Positions 1 to 12,950 of a stretch of 64,000 bases of DNA are shown here, piece by piece. Each line of letters starts with the position of its first letter. The first letter of the stretch is position 1. The notes under the pieces are model-generated. The model worked only from the letters and a program-made list of their open reading frames with translations. It was not told the origin of the DNA and did not search any database. A program made the position numbers and the translations under genes. Source of the DNA: Cordia subcordata (taxonomy: Eukaryota > Streptophyta > Magnoliopsida > Boraginales > Cordiaceae); assembly GCA_028554755.1 (NCBI GenBank), contig JAPTOF010000007.1, positions 13,067,001 to 13,131,000 on the forward strand. The letters run 5' to 3'.

Positions 1-358
1 CTTAGAATTTGTAGAGGATTAAATTGAAGAAAAAGTTGGGGAGCAGCTCTTGAAGAGAATTGGAGGCAAAAAACTTCATCAACTTATTTGTCTAGTAATA
101 ATACGATGAGTTTTTCCGTTCTCAATTTCTTTTCAAATTTTGCTTTGAAATTAATTATGAAATAAATCCCCATGATCCGGGGTGATAGTTAATGATTATT
201 TTTATTCATGTTTCAGATTCTTTGGGATTTATTTGATTATTCGTATTTTTGCTTTATTGCTATTAAATTTTTGGTTAATCATTATTATGCTTGTAGTTAA
301 TTTTCATTAGTCAATAATTTATACCTTTTGCCATATAGGAATCTTATAGGTTCTTGTG
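1..358. other. Unassigned AT-rich flank, possibly retroelement leader
   Basis: No coding region or recognisable repeat is visible. It is continuous with 1984 onward once the solo LTR and one copy of its target duplication are removed, so both parts were one sequence before that insertion. The T-rich style resembles LTR or leader sequence of plant retroelements, but I found no partner copy in the window. Confidence 0.35.
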
Positions 359-363
359 GGTAT

Positions 364-1978
364 TGATACGCTATTTGAGCACAAGCCTAAATAGCCCACA
401 AGTGCACGGGATGTGTGTAGTACAGTGTGTGCAAGTGCGGGGTCGAATCCACAGGGAGGCTACCTTAGTTTAGTCTCTATGTGCTCAAGTGCCTTAAACT
501 AGCTACGTGCGTGTGTGTACTTACTTTGGGATGGAAGGGAGCTCGGAAAAAGGAAAATAAAAACTAATCTATGGAGGAATTTAAGGGGCCAAACTAAGGA
601 AGGAAACACTAATAAAGAAGAAGGGGACCTAAGGCGATTGCATTGCAACAAGACTTGGGCTATGATAACAGATGATTTCTATCTAAGGCTCGGGACTTCT
701 ATTGCTGTTGTGTTGATCGGGGGCTCTCTTAACCAATACTAGTGGTTCAACCCATTAGCTGGATTTAAAGCTAAGGGCCAATCCCTCCTAGCCTACGCAA
801 TCCGTGCTTCGAACTTATCCTCTTGGTTGGATTTAAAGCCAAGGACTAGCACCTAAACACTACGTGACATTAAGGCTCAATTAAGCAATACTAACGCGGG
901 TGAGGGATACTCTAGTCTAGGTTAACTTATCCGCTTGGCTGGATTTAAAGCCAAGGACTAGCACCTAAACTCGACTAAGCATAGCATGTAACCTATTAGC
1001 TGGATTTAAAGCTAAAGCCTACTCTACTAAGCAAAGCCACGAGATTAAGCACAATCACATCACCCATATAAGTAGATAAAAGCATTTGAAGCACAAATAA
1101 CACATGCATATTCTCTTAGGCATTTTAACAAATACATAGACATGTTTGATTTCCAATACATAGACATATTGAGTCATGCCATAAATTTATGTAAATAAAC
1201 ATGTATTAAGAGCCAAAGATCTACACAAATCCATTATTCAAAGCCCTAATCTAATATACAACAATAATCAACCCTAAATCTAGTCTAATCTAGCAACATA
1301 TTTACAAGAAATAGAGAAAGAACAAGAAGAACTTCCCTAAATTCTTGCTTCCAAATCCGTACAAATCCTTCAAATCTTTGTTTAATGCTTCAATCCTAGC
1401 TTGGTGTGGGGTTTAGATGGTGGTTTAGGGTGTTTTGTGAAGTGGGTAAAATGTTAGGGTTTATTAGGATTTAAGAAATAGAAGTTCTTCCCTCGAAAAT
1501 GAGCAGAAACGAGCTTTTTTTATGGATTTCTTCAGTGCACAGCCGGTCAACCCGGCTCCTCTTTCTTGCTCGACCGGCTTAAATCATGATGCTCTCTGGA
1601 ATGGCCAGTCGACCGGCTTCTTGAGGAACTCGACCGGCTTCAAATCTTTTATTCTCTGGAGCGGCCGGTCGACCTAGACGGTCGACCGGCTCTTCTTCTA
1701 AGTTGACCGGCTGGATCAGAATGATCTCTTCTTTATTTCTTTTCTTCCGGTCTTCATCTGTTAGCTCATTTCTTCCTCGCATAAGCTTAAACCCTTCCAA
1801 AACACTCCTAAAACATGGAATATAACACTTAGTATAGTATTTCTGCACCTAAATACATTATGTACAAATATTAACAAATATGCATAAACTTTGTACTAAG
1901 TGCACTCAATTATACTCTAAACACCCTTAAATGTGCATGCAAAAACAAGATGCAAACACGCACAAATGACACACATCA
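364..1978 (-). mobile_element. Solo LTR, Ty3/gypsy, same family as the LTRs near 31 kb
   Basis: The block starts TGATACGC and ends ACACATCA, so TGAT/ATCA form the terminal inverted repeat. It is flanked by GGTAT (359-363) and GGTAC (1979-1983), a 5 bp target duplication with one mismatch. The first 60 bases (GAGCACAAGCCTAAATAGCC and following) match the LTR starts at 31036 and 40851. There is no internal region, so this is a solo LTR left by LTR-LTR recombination. Minus orientation is inferred from the TATA-like stretch and from the orientation of the related full elements. Confidence 0.85.
1511..1715 (-). promoter_or_regulatory. LTR U3: TATA-like site with GTCGACCGGC palindrome array upstream
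   Basis: On the minus strand a TATA-like CCATAAAAAAAGCTC (about 1511-1525) is preceded at 1541-1715 by seven or so copies of GGTCGACCGGC or close variants (for example at 1570, 1608, 1629, 1665, 1681, 1702). In minus orientation these palindromes lie directly upstream of the TATA site, the expected place for U3 enhancer elements. The function is inferred from position only. Confidence 0.5.
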
Positions 1979-1983
1979 GGTAC

Positions 1984-2737
1984 GAATATAGATCAATTAA
2001 TAGAACTAGATTTAATTAGTTGTTTCAAGATTGAGATAGGTTATGCCACTAAGATAGCCTATGCCTTTGTAGTCTCAATTAATTTTCTAGGATATGTGAG
2101 AATAATTAATTAAAGAAAAGCGAGAGATGATTTCTGCCATTGAGATAGATTATGCCTCAATAGCTTTAGTTAATTAATCTAGGTAAATTAGAGCTTGTAG
2201 CCTGATCCCTTGTTCTTAATTGGAAATCTTGAAGTTGACGAACATGAATAAGATAATTTTCTAGTTATCACCCTGAATCGTGTTGTTCCATAAGTTTAAT
2301 TCTCGTAATTTTTTTGGTTGAGTTTCGTTATTTTATTTTATTAATTTTCTCTTTGATTTATTTTAATTTAAAAAATATTACTCTCGTAGTGTATAGTTTA
2401 GTCATTTTAAATTCTTACTTTTTAGTTTTAGGTTTTTAGTTATTTTTATTTTTCTTTTTAATTCCTAACAGCAATCCCGATTCCCCATGGTTCGATCCTC
2501 TAGTCGCGTTAGCGTGATAAAGAGGAAAATTTTTATATTTTGTCGTTGACTATTTCAATTGATTTTATTTGGCCATACAACGACATGGTCAGTACCCAAG
2601 TCATTAGTTTAAGTCAAGGGACCGTTTTACATACATCAATAAAACATACTAGAGATAATACGTAAGAAACTCATAATGCCATTTAACAAAATGATTATAC
2701 ATTATTTAACATTCAAAATGTCATATACAAGTGAGCC
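1984..2737. other. Unassigned AT-rich DNA with LTR-like tail
   Basis: No ORF of substance. The part around 2470-2530 (CCCATGGTTCGATCC, then GTTAGCGTGATAAAGAGG) resembles the U5-like stretch found near the ends of many plant gypsy LTRs, but no PBS follows. The junction with gag-protease copy B lies near 2740-2760, where similarity to the copy at 8040 begins. Confidence 0.3.
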
Positions 2738-4706
2738 TTAGGGCATGCTAATCCTAACAGCATGGGCTACCGGGTGATTATTAATAGCACAAGAGATAGT
2801 AAAGGCTCCAAGATCGCTAAGCTTAGGTGGAACACCTGTACTACAAGTACTACTAACCCTCTTCGTAAGCTTCACCTTCTCAGGTAAGCAGGTGGTCTGC
2901 CTCTTCCTAATGCATAAATCTCTAAAGAATTTGGCATAAGCCGGTATCTTCTTAATGGCCTCAACTAAAGGTAAAGTGACATTAATATCCTTAAGAGGCT
3001 CTAAAATCCTCAATTCTTTGTCGTCTTCAACTTTCTTAGACATCTCTAATGCCAAGGGAAAAGGAACTCTAAGAGTAACATCATGAGATTCAACAACCTG
3101 TTTCCCTTCTCTACATGGTGCATCAACACTCACCTCAATGTCATTTCTCTCTTTCTCTTCAGACTCTTTAGTATTTTCCTTAGGCACACTAGTCTTTCCG
3201 TCAACACACATTGTTTCAGGTCTAGCTCTACTCACGGACTCTCCCACTTGATGATCAATAACCCTACAACTTCTCAAGATCATAACGACCTTAGCCTGTG
3301 CATACTTACTCGAAAAAGGGCCAGAAGTGCTACACGGATCTGTAAGACTCGGTTTAGGATAAATAGGTAGCTTCCCTAGGTCTCTATTGCAAACTTGTTC
3401 AACAAGATGTCCCACTTAGTTCTTTAACCCCCCAATTGCACTCTGAAACATCTGGTTTTGGGACTCTATCATCTATTACTAAGCTTGCATCATCTAAGTG
3501 AGTAAGTCTATCCTACGGTCAACTACAGGCTAGATAGATTAAGTAGAACGGATGAGAGTAGATTGGAATGAATGTTGGGACAAACTAAGATACCTAGGCT
3601 CAGAAACTGCTTGATGAAACCCTAAGGGACGAGGAAGTGATGGACCAGAATGATTCTGGAATGAGTAAGAAGAATTTGTATTGTTGGGAGACTACACTAT
3701 CCTAGAATGATCATGCCACCCTAGTCCGAAAGTGTGAGAAGAAGTGGATAAATGACCTTGATTGGCAAGAACTTGTTCTTATATAAACTCGGGGAACTGT
3801 GGGGTGAGAGGGCATGCTATGGTGGTATGGCTAGACTTGGAAGACAAAGCACACATCTCTATAAGACTAGGAGGATAAGGAAAAGATGTGCTAGGAGTAG
3901 ACCTATAAGTGGATGTGGTACCTAAAGACATAAACTTGTCAAACTTCCTAGTGAGAGCCCTTACCTCAGTAGCTAAATCATAATTCGAGTCAACCCCAAA
4001 AACACTACTAAGAGTGGTATTCCTAGTTCCCTTCCCTACTCTCCCAAAATTAGCATTCTGGAATAAGTCCTCTGCCATAACCTCTAGTTTTGACCAAGCC
4101 TCCTTGGGTGTCAAATCTAAGAACCCCCCACTACTCGAAGCCTTGACCATTCACCTATAAGGTGAAGTCAAGCCTAAGTAGAAAAATTGGAGCAATTAAT
4201 ATAAGTCATACCCATGATGTGGGCACTAGCAACAAAGCTCATTGAATCTCTCCCAAGTCTTGTGAAAGGGCTCTAATTCTTTTTGTGCAAATGTCATGAT
4301 CTCTGCCCTAAGAGTGGTTGTCCTAGCTATTGGGAAAAATCTATAAAGGAACTTAACTTGAAGCTCATCCCAGCTAGTGATAGACTCATAAGGTCAGGGC
4401 TTGAACCATTGCCTTGCTTTATCTTTTAAAGAGAATGGGAACAATCTAAGCCTAAAGTTCTTAGAAGAGACATCCCTAAAATGAATGGTAGAGCATATCT
4501 CAAGAAATGAACCCACATGCGAATAGGGATTCTCATTATTACAGCCATAGAATGATGGAAGCTTTTGCAAGGTCTTAGGCTTGATCTTAAAGGTCATATC
4601 TCCTAGGGTTAGTAGTTGAATAGGCATTCAAGGTTGATAAGTATCGGGTTCAAGATATTGCCTTAAGGTCTTGGCTCTAGGTAGAGGACCGAGATTAGGA
4701 TTAGCA
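2738..4706 (-). pseudogene. Gypsy copy B: gag-protease pseudogene, truncated at both ends
   Basis: Minus-strand fragments in several frames read from gag towards protease. They are: gag N-terminus ending LRQYLEPDTYQP (near 4630-4720); gag core with FLEICSTIHFRDV and FPFSLKDKARQWF (4394-4627); a CALSSKSSHTTIAC knuckle relative (about 3800-3850); and the linker plus pre-protease segment with LEPLKDINV and CIRKRQTTCLPEKVKLTKRV (2738-3415). The segment stops just before the protease active site near 2740, and RT, RNase H and integrase are absent. The 5' end is lost in a deletion that joins gag to the middle of an LTR at TTAGCA (4701-4706). Frameshifts and stops show a dead copy. The family is non-chromovirus gypsy (Athila/Tat-like), judged from the linker motifs; lineage assignment is moderate. 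Confidence 0.85.
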
Positions 4707-5755
4707 TCTAAGAACAAATTACACATGCAAACTCGTAGAGGCAATTCATCAAACACCTTGACATGTTCAATTTCAAGCCACAAGATTATAAGCAAAAAGG
4801 ATGTATACACAACCATCAATATCTCCAAACAAGTGTTAAAATCCTTAATCCATTACAAAAAATAGCAATCCTCCCGAATCTAGAGGTAATATAACATATT
4901 ATAGATAAGAATAAAGAGAAGAATATAGAGCTCCCTCATCATCCTTGCTTGTTCTTTGCAATTCTTACTCCAAAACCCTCTAAATCCTTATTTGATCTTC
5001 AAATCCAAGCTTGCTATAGATGGAACTGACATGGGATTTAGTGTGTGAGGTGGGTTATAAGTGGATTTTGAGTTTTGGCAAATGGGTGTGAGAAAAGGTT
5101 GGTGTTCTCCTTAAAAAATGGCTAAAAAATGGCTTAAATAGAGTTGTTAACGCGTCTAGCCAGGGGCCCAGCCGGTCAACCGACTTTTGGGCTAAAATTG
5201 ACCCAGATTCTGATCTGGCCGGTTGACCTCCCTTGACAGAAGCTCAACCGGTCTTGATAATAAAATATTCATATCTAGCTTATTTTGGCTTCGATTTGCG
5301 CACTATTTTTTTCTATGGCTTCGTATTGCCATGAGGGATCTACCAAGCCATCTTTTGCACCCTAATACATGTCCAAATTTTATTCATGTCCTTCTTAGGT
5401 TGCAAGCTCCAAATTTGGCTCACGTTGCGCTCGGTTTTGCCTCAGTCGCTCCTTCCTTCACCTGGCCACTTCTAAATGCACTTTTCTTCATTCCTTTTTG
5501 TCCAAAATACCCTTGGCTTTGTTCCAAACTCCAAACACCCTCAATTAGGCTCCAATTATCTTCCCAAATCACACCTTAAACAAGCAACAATTGCGCATTA
5601 ATGTAACATTTAAGTCCTAACTCCAACTATGAACATGTAAACCCTAATATGCACAATTATGACCTATATGCTATACTAATATATTAAATGAAGCTAAAAA
5701 CACCTCAAAACAAGTATATACATGCAATACCTAAACACACAAAATGAACACCACA
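4701..5755 (-). mobile_element. Truncated gypsy LTR shared between copies B and A
   Basis: Sequence from TTAGCATCTAAG onward is homologous to the right LTR of copy A starting at 12532, including the segment with CATCAAACACCTTGACATG. About the first 0.7 kb of the LTR is missing. The terminal ACACATCA appears as ACACCACA near 5755. The polypurine-tract region expected beside it (present at 33825 onward in the 31-41 kb element) is also gone, with the junction at GTATGAAAGGG. A TATA-like CTATTTAAGCC (minus, about 5131-5142) has the CCGGTCAACC palindrome variants (5170-5253) immediately upstream. This LTR serves as right LTR of B and left LTR of A. Confidence 0.75.
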
Positions 5756-7427
5756 GTATGAAAGGGTCATTCCTTTTGTAAAGAGGTCCCCAAGCCTTCT
5801 CGGATCCTCCCCTTACTCACAAGGGGTCTCACGTCTCATAGGAAGTTCCCAAGTAGCTATGCCACCACAAGCCTAGGATTCTAACGCACACACATGGGAT
5901 GTTGATATTTCGTGCCCCATCGACTAACCTCACCTCCCTAATATGCACAAAGCTTTAAAGACAAGGAGAGAAAGAATGTAAAAACACAATGGCTCACAAA
6001 AAATGATGCAAGAGCCTTATTCACAAAACAACAAAGAACGAAGAGAGTCACTTGTGCTAAGTTGACATTGTGTCACTTAAGCACTTATTCATTCAACTTT
6101 TTGGTGCTTTTGGTTTTTCATATTTTCAACCTTTTTTTTCTAATTTTTTAATCTTTTTCGTCTATTTGCACCTTTTTGCTTTTTTCTATATTTTTTTGGA
6201 TTTTTTGCATTTTGCATTGCATAATAAAAAGAAAAGAAAAAGAAAGACTAAGGCACATAAAAAAAGAACCAATCAAGGAAGGGGCACCCATATCAAGACC
6301 CCTTTTTCAATACTTCTTCTAACCAAGACATAGGGTAGCTATAAGGTATATTCTTAAAGGTGTTCACTCCCTACAGCTTTAAAAGGCATCTCCTCCAAGA
6401 CTTAGCTCTCCCTTCACTCTATTCACTCCCTACAATACAACCTTATCTCTACCAATCAATTAAATCAATAACAAAAGCCAACACTCTAACTAACCAACCC
6501 AGAGATAAAGGACTCCATATGTATAAAAATAAAAAAAAATGAACCATTTTTACAAAAGCAATGCAATCTAACCCAACAAAGCATAAAACAATAAAACCAA
6601 ACTCCCACACCCCTAAACCTAAACTTTGCTTGTCCTTAAGCCAGTAAGATTGAACCATACAAGCAAGTAATCATCACAAAGCACGCAAGAGAAATGAGAT
6701 AAAAGTAGATAAGAGGGGACAAGTAGAGGGTGGATAGATACAACCATTTATAGCATTAAACCATGCATTCCATCTTTTGATGATTGTGTCCATTAACTTC
6801 TTTTGCACTCAATTTCCACTCAACTAAAAAGATCTACAAAGGACATTAAAAAACACACAACATTAAAAGCTCACAATAGCAAATGTAAAATGACAAGGCT
6901 TTATGTATGAAAAGTAATGGATATAAGGGAAACAAAAATGAAAAGAAAAGAAATGACAAAAATGTAATAAGAAAAAGAAAAGTAAAAGACTCATCAACCA
7001 AACTCTAACTATCAAAATTTTAGGGTGCCTCATAGTAGCGCTGAATTTTACGCCCTCAGTGGGACGGTAATATTAGGGCCAATGGTGCTTAAAATCCTTG
7101 GGTATATACTACCAGATAAACAAATTATCACAAAAAAAAGTAGCAAATGGATGCAACAAATAAGAAATACAATCAACACTAAGCATCCGATAGATTGAGG
7201 ATTTGAACTCATGCCCTAAGAATGTGTACACAGGGTCATGTTGGGTGTCCTAAGATAAAAGAAATAGGTCAACAAATGTGCATCGCATGTGATTGGCTGT
7301 AACAAACGGTGCTACAACACGCGCTTCTATGCCTGGGTTAAACATTTGAATCTCTTCTCCCATATTCAATTGACTATTGCTAACCTAAACTCTACTAGAA
7401 TCCATGGAGAAAATGAAACATTATCCT
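5756..7427 (-). other. Gypsy copy A: spacer between LTR and coding region, pol deleted
   Basis: This is homologous to 33940-35200 of the 31-41 kb element. Shared landmarks are GGATGTTGATATTT, the T-rich tract ending near CATTTTGCATTGC, the (AAAAG)-rich stretch, AACCAATCAAGGAAGGGGCA, and CCTCATAGTAGCGCTGA. In the other element integrase follows this spacer. Here the sequence jumps near 7380-7430 to the acidic segment that normally sits before RT, so about 3 kb of pol has been deleted. A plus-strand T-rich ORF (6070-6333) is discussed in the findings. Confidence 0.7.
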
Positions 7428-9972
7428 CTATATGATCTGGATGGGCATAAATATAGACTCCGAATGAGTAGGAAGCAAACTCAGTTGAAGCTCAGGACTA
7501 CTCTCAACTAAGAAAGGATCTATATCGATGGTCTCACTAGATCTAAAAGTAGATGAGAGAATGGAATAGGTGTTTGGTTCTATAAAAGAGACACCAGAGT
7601 TAATTAGAGTGATAATCTCATCAAGCTCACCAATATCGCTCAATGCTAAGAGTGAATCAAAGGACTCCTCGACATGGAAATAGGAGTATCTAATAGGGAA
7701 AGTACATCACTCTCTAAGTGAGTCTCACTAAAAACCTTCAAATTCAATTGCTCGATGATCATGTCAAGCATATCTCTATCGTATGAGGACAAGAAAGAAT
7801 CATGGGAATCATTATCATTAGAAGCAACAGACTCTATAAAGAAACAATTCTCCTCATCACCCTCTCTATCCTTAATGGCAGGATAGTAAAATTCTTCAAC
7901 TTTAACTATGACATCTTCAACTATCCCTTGAGGTTTCCTCTTACTGCTATCGGCCAACTGTAAAACCACACTGGTAGCTTCAACACCCCAAACCTAAATG
8001 TTTATACATAAAAAAAGGAATAAGATTGACACTAGAACCTAAATCAAGCAAGGCATGACTATTGGGTGATCATTAATAGCACAAAAAATGGTAAAGGCTG
8101 TAGGATTGCTAAGCTTAGGTGGAACGCCTATGCTACAAATACTACTAACCCTCTTCGTAAGCTTTATCTCCTCAAATAAGTGGGTAGTCTGCCTCTTCCT
8201 AATCCACAGATCTCTAAAGAATTTGACATAAATCAGTATCTTCTTAATGGCCTCAACTAAAGTTAGAGTGATATTCATATCCTTAAGAGGCTCCAAAATC
8301 CTTAATTCTTTGTCATCCTCAACTTTCTTGGGCCTCTCTAAAGCTAAAGGAAAAGAAACTCTAGGAGTAACATCACAAGATTCAATAACCTGTTTGCCTT
8401 ATCTACGCGGTAGATCAACACTCACTTCAATGTGATTTCTCTCTTTCTCTTCAGACTCTTTAGTCCTCTTCTTAAACATGCTAGCCTCTCCATCAACACA
8501 TGTTGTTTCAGGCCTAACTCTACTCACAAACTCTCTCACTTAATTATTTATAACCCTACCATTTCTCAAAGTCATGATTGCCTTAGCCAGGGCATAATCA
8601 CTCGAAGAATGGGTCAAAGAGCTACACAGATCTCTAGGACTCAGTTCATGGTAAACATGTAGCTTTCTTAGGCCTTTATGATAAGCTTCTTCAACAAGAT
8701 GTCCTATTTGATTCTTCAAATCTCCTATTATGCTTTGAAACATCTACTATTAGGCTTGTATCATCTCAGCAAATAAGTCTAACCTACGGTCACCTACAAG
8801 CTAAACAAGTGGAGCAAAATTGATGGGAGTAGACTGGAATGACTGTTGCGGTAAACTATGATATCTAGGCTCAGAAACTGCCTGATGAAACCCTAGAGTA
8901 CTAGGAAATAAGGGACTAGGATGATTCTAGAATGAATAAAAAGAATTTGTGGTGTTGTTAGACTGCATTATCCTAGAATGATAAGCTAGCCGAGTCCAGG
9001 TTAGTGAAAAGTAGGGAATAAACGACATTGATTGGCGAGAACGTGGTCTTATATAAACTTGGGGAAATTGGAGGGGCAAAAGGGCATGCTATGGTGGTAT
9101 GGCTAGACTTAGAGCATAAATCACACATCTCTATAAGACTAGGAGAATGAAGAAAAGATGCATTAGGAGTAGACCAATGAGTGGATATAGTACCTAAAGG
9201 CATAAATTGGTTAAACTTCCTAATGAGGGCTCTTAACCTCAGTAGCTAAATCATTATTTGAGTTAACCTCAAACACACTATTAAGAGTGGTATTCCTAAT
9301 TCCTATCCCTACTCTCTCAAAATTAGCATTCTGGAACGCGTCATCTATTATAACTGCTAGTTTTGACCAAGCCTCCTTGGGTGTTAAATCTAAGAACGCC
9401 TTACCACTCGATACATTGAACATTAGCCTATAAGGTAAAGTCAAGCCTAAGTAGAAAAACTAGAGCAATTCATGTAAATGATACCCATGATATGGGCATT
9501 GGCGACAGCGCTTATTGAATCTCTTCTAAGTCTCGTGAAGAGGCTTTAATTCTTGTTGTGCAAATGTCATGATCTCTACCCTAAGAGTGACTATCTTAGC
9601 TATTACGAAAAACCTACTAAGGAACTTAACTTGAAGCTCATCCCAGCTAGTGATAGACTCATGGGGTAAGGACTTGAACCATTGCCTTGCTTTATATTTT
9701 AAAGAGATGGGAGCATTCTAAGTCTAATGCTCTCGAAAGTAACATCCCTAAAATGAATGGTGGAGCATATCTCAAGAAATGCACCTATATACCCATGGGG
9801 ATTCTCATTATTATGGCCATAGAATGATGATATCATTTGCAAGGTCTCAGGCCTAATCTTAAATGTCACATCTCTTAAGGTCAGTAGTTGAATAGGCATA
9901 TCGGGTTGGTAAGTGTTGGGCTCAAGATATTGCCTTAAGTTTTTGGCTCTAGGTGGAGGATCAGAATTAGGG
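7428..9972 (-). pseudogene. Gypsy copy A: gag-protease pseudogene without pol
   Basis: Reading on the minus strand: gag start region with LRQYLEPNTYQP (near 9900-9960); gag core with FLEICSTIHFRDV (9699-9899); a CCHC knuckle CDLCSKSSHTTIAC (about 9070-9125); the pre-protease linker with MEPLKDMNITL and RDLWIRKRQTTHLFEE (8039-8296); protease-region remnants with MVLQLADSSKRKPQGIVEDV and EFYYPA (7646-7969); and an acidic tail with PFLVESSPELQLSLL (7428-7643). That tail aligns with the segment just upstream of RT in the 31-41 kb element (PLVEPSPSLELK). RT, RNase H and integrase are missing. Gag, protease and LTRs with a PBS but no pol describe a non-autonomous derivative. Stops and frameshifts are numerous. 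Confidence 0.85.
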
Positions 9973-10249
9973 TTAGCAATTTATTCAAGAACGCAAAATA
10001 ACCTAATTCTCCTTCCACGCTTTAACTCTCGAAACTTCTCAAGCAACTACTTACCCCAAACACCTAGATCTTAAGAAAAAGACAAAAAAAAAACACAAAT
10101 GCAAGAAGTAAACTAAACTAGTAATATCAAAATAAGTAAAAGCAACAAATAATGAAAATAGATATGTACATGATAAACAAACAAGAAAAGTATATACAAC
10201 ACGTAACTAATGAAAAACATACAAAAACAAAGAAACCAACAACTGTGCC

Positions 10250-10267
10250 TCCCTGGCAACGACGCTA
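10250..10267 (-). other. Primer binding site, tRNA-Asp type (copy A)
   Basis: The plus strand reads TCCCTGGCAACGACGCTA, against TCCCCGGCAACGGCGCCA for the 3' end of plant tRNA-Asp as I recall it: 15 of 18 match and all three differences are transitions. It lies 9 bases from the LTR start at 10277, as a PBS should, and fixes the minus orientation of the element. Confidence 0.85.
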
Positions 10268-10722
10268 AAAACTTATTGATATACCCTTAAGAGCGTTACC
10301 CGCAAGTACATGGGTCACGGTAGCATAGCATATGCAAGTTCCAGGTCATGTCTACAATGGAGGCTATCTAAGTGCTTGGCTCTAAGTAAAAGTGTGTCCT
10401 AGACTAGGTTTATGCGTGTAGTCTTATCTGCTCTTTTTAGGGTTTTTGGATTGATGGAGCTCTAATTTAAACCTAAACTACGGGCAAATAAACCTAACTA
10501 ACGAGAATGGTGGTATGAGCAAGCTATGGAAGTAAAGATCAACAAGGGTTTGGTGAAACCTATGGGTGATTGCTCCTTTGGAATGGATTTGGGTTCCTAA
10601 CCTTATTTTGAAGCTATTTATGGTTGTCTACTCTTATGGTAGGCTTAGATTGCTAGACTTACCACTTCTAACTATTGGTGCAACCCTATCCCTAACTGAC
10701 CTTAATTAGAAGTAGAGGTTTG

Positions 10723-12251
10723 TGAAGGAATTTTGCAAAACTTTTTCACAAATTCTTCTAGGATCAGGCTCTTGTAAATTAAAAATTTCACAAAGAACAT
10801 GATTAGTACCTAGATATTCGTGACTCAAATATGTGTTTTTGACAAGTACCCTTGCAGAAGCTTGATCTTCCTCCTCTTCGTACGCAGCCAAGAAATAATG
10901 ATGGAGGCTAGGGTTTTTTTAAGGGAGGAGGAATATTTTTTCTTTGTAGGAAAAATTGAAAACCCTTAATAAAAATATGTACAATACCTCTTCTTTTGTA
11001 GAACAAAAGGAGTTGGGCCTTTATAAGTCTCAAGCTCATTTCCTTCAACCCAATTGGGCCCAAACATTTTAACCCAATTATAAATTAAATCTCTATTTAA
11101 TTTTTAACCCATTTAGCCCAAGATTTAATTTATGCCACATTTTCTGTGCTAGCAGAAAATATATGAAATTAAATCCGTGAACTTTTAATAATTAATATTA
11201 AATATTTAATTTCTAATTAAATATTCAAATACACTAATTATTAATTCCTTTATTTAATTCACAATTAAATAATGGAATATTTAATTCTCAATTAAATATA
11301 TTAGATCAATCCATCAATAAAATTCTTGACCTTTTGCGTGACTCCGTAAGTTCAAACTTAAGCCAGTAATATAAGGACAATCTCTGTACTAATCGAAGAT
11401 ACCGTCTAGCAACGCTTCCCAACATTCGAATAAGCTGAAAAATTGCAAGACAACTATCAATGAACCTGGGCACTATGGCATATCCCCTATGACCTTCGAT
11501 ATTCCGAAACAACCCTAGGAGCATGGTCAACTATTAAACCCCTAATTAGTAATTTCGTATTAAGTCCTAATATTGTCATGACTTATCACGACATGTCTCC
11601 ATGACACATCACGTAGAAAGCTTTGGACAAAGACTTAACGAGTTAGGACTAGGTGAAACATCATTCTCTCAATACCCAAAGTAGGCCAATCCCATCTTGT
11701 CCTATACATTGGCTTCACGACACTTGCTCGCACCCAGTAACCCTTTGTTACCAAATTAGAAATTCAGGTAGTCCGGCACCAAAGTACGAGGAGTAATTCG
11801 CGAGCATCTATGGCAGTCTCAAGTTGAAGGGAATACTATAACCATGTGCACCACAAGCAATCCTTTGACAGTAAGGTAAGTATCATAGGATGCTTGTAAG
11901 CGAGTCATGTTCAGTAAGCGTGTCTCCATACCTTACCTGTGTGTCACACTGGTGTCTCAACACCCATTGGTCATGAGGAAGACCAACCCATGTGACAAAA
12001 AATAACCTCTACTTGAAGGAATTGACGTCCTAGTACCAATTCCACCATTCGGTTACGAACAAATTTTAAGAACAATCAAAGCATGCCTCATTCACATGAT
12101 CTCACACAATTGTTCTAAGGAATTACATCATGATCAAAATAAGAGAAGATGGTGCGATATGATGTAATGGCCAAATATTATTAACATAACTTGTATGTAA
12201 ACAATTCTAGAAATACAATAGATGACTGACTTTAGGACACTATTCCTAACA
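10723..12251 (-). mobile_element. Solo LTR nested in the LTR of copy A
   Basis: The element starts TGAAGGAATT and ends TTCCTAACA, with perfect 5 bp target duplications GTTTG at 10718-10722 and 12252-12256. Deleting it restores the gypsy LTR text AGAGGTTTGTCCTAG. Minus orientation is supported by CTTATAAAGGCCC on the minus strand (about 11015-11027), a good TATA box. There is no internal region, so it is a solo LTR of 1529 bp. I cannot assign it to Copia or Gypsy from the LTR alone. It has no similarity to the surrounding LTR family. Confidence 0.85.
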
Positions 12252-12950
12252 GTTTGTCCTAGCTAGCTATGGTTTTTGGGTCTAGTTCTTAGTCCCTTAG
12301 GTATTGATTAATATACTAATTGGGAGTCTAACCATTTAGTTATGTTTCAATCTAAAGCTTATGTCCCCAAGGTCAAGCAACTAATAGTGGTACCTTTTTA
12401 GCCATGTTTCATGCTAGAGGTGATTACCTACTATATTGAAGGCATCAAGAGCACGATTAATCAACACAAATGTAGTGGCAAGTAGGGCTCATGCCATTAG
12501 CATGATTAAGGCTAAGGTGATGGCACTACTATTAGCATCTAAGCACAAATCACATACGCAAACTCATAGAGGCATTTCATCAAACACCTTGACATGTTCA
12601 ATTTCAAGCCATAGAGATGTAAGAACCAAGCATGTATATACAACCATCAATATCTCAAAACAAGTGATAAAATCCTTAACTCATTACAAAAATAGAAATC
12701 ATCCCTAATTGAGAGCTAATCTAACATAGTATGGACAAAAATAAAGAGAAAAATGTAAAGCTCCCTCATTATTCTTGCTTGTTCATCACAAATCTTGCTC
12801 TAAAAGCCCTCAAATCCTTGTTTGATCTTTAAATCCAAGTTTATTTATGGATGGAATTCATTTGGGATTAAGTGTGTGAGGTGTGTGAATGATGGGATTA
12901 GGGTTTTATGTAATGGGTATGAGAGATGGGGTTGATAGATTCTGAAAATA

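Noticed and set aside
1541..1715. Possible CRISPR-like or satellite array of GTCGACCGGC
   Set aside because: The copies are irregularly spaced palindromes without unique spacers, inside a plant LTR.
2470..2530. GGTTCGATCC resembling a tRNA B-box
   Set aside because: No A-box, acceptor stem or clover-leaf can be drawn around it. The phrase is common in LTR ends of plant gypsy elements.
3083..3370. Plus-strand 95-codon ORF
   Set aside because: It is antisense to the gag-protease linker of copy B, whose conserved motifs lie on the minus strand.
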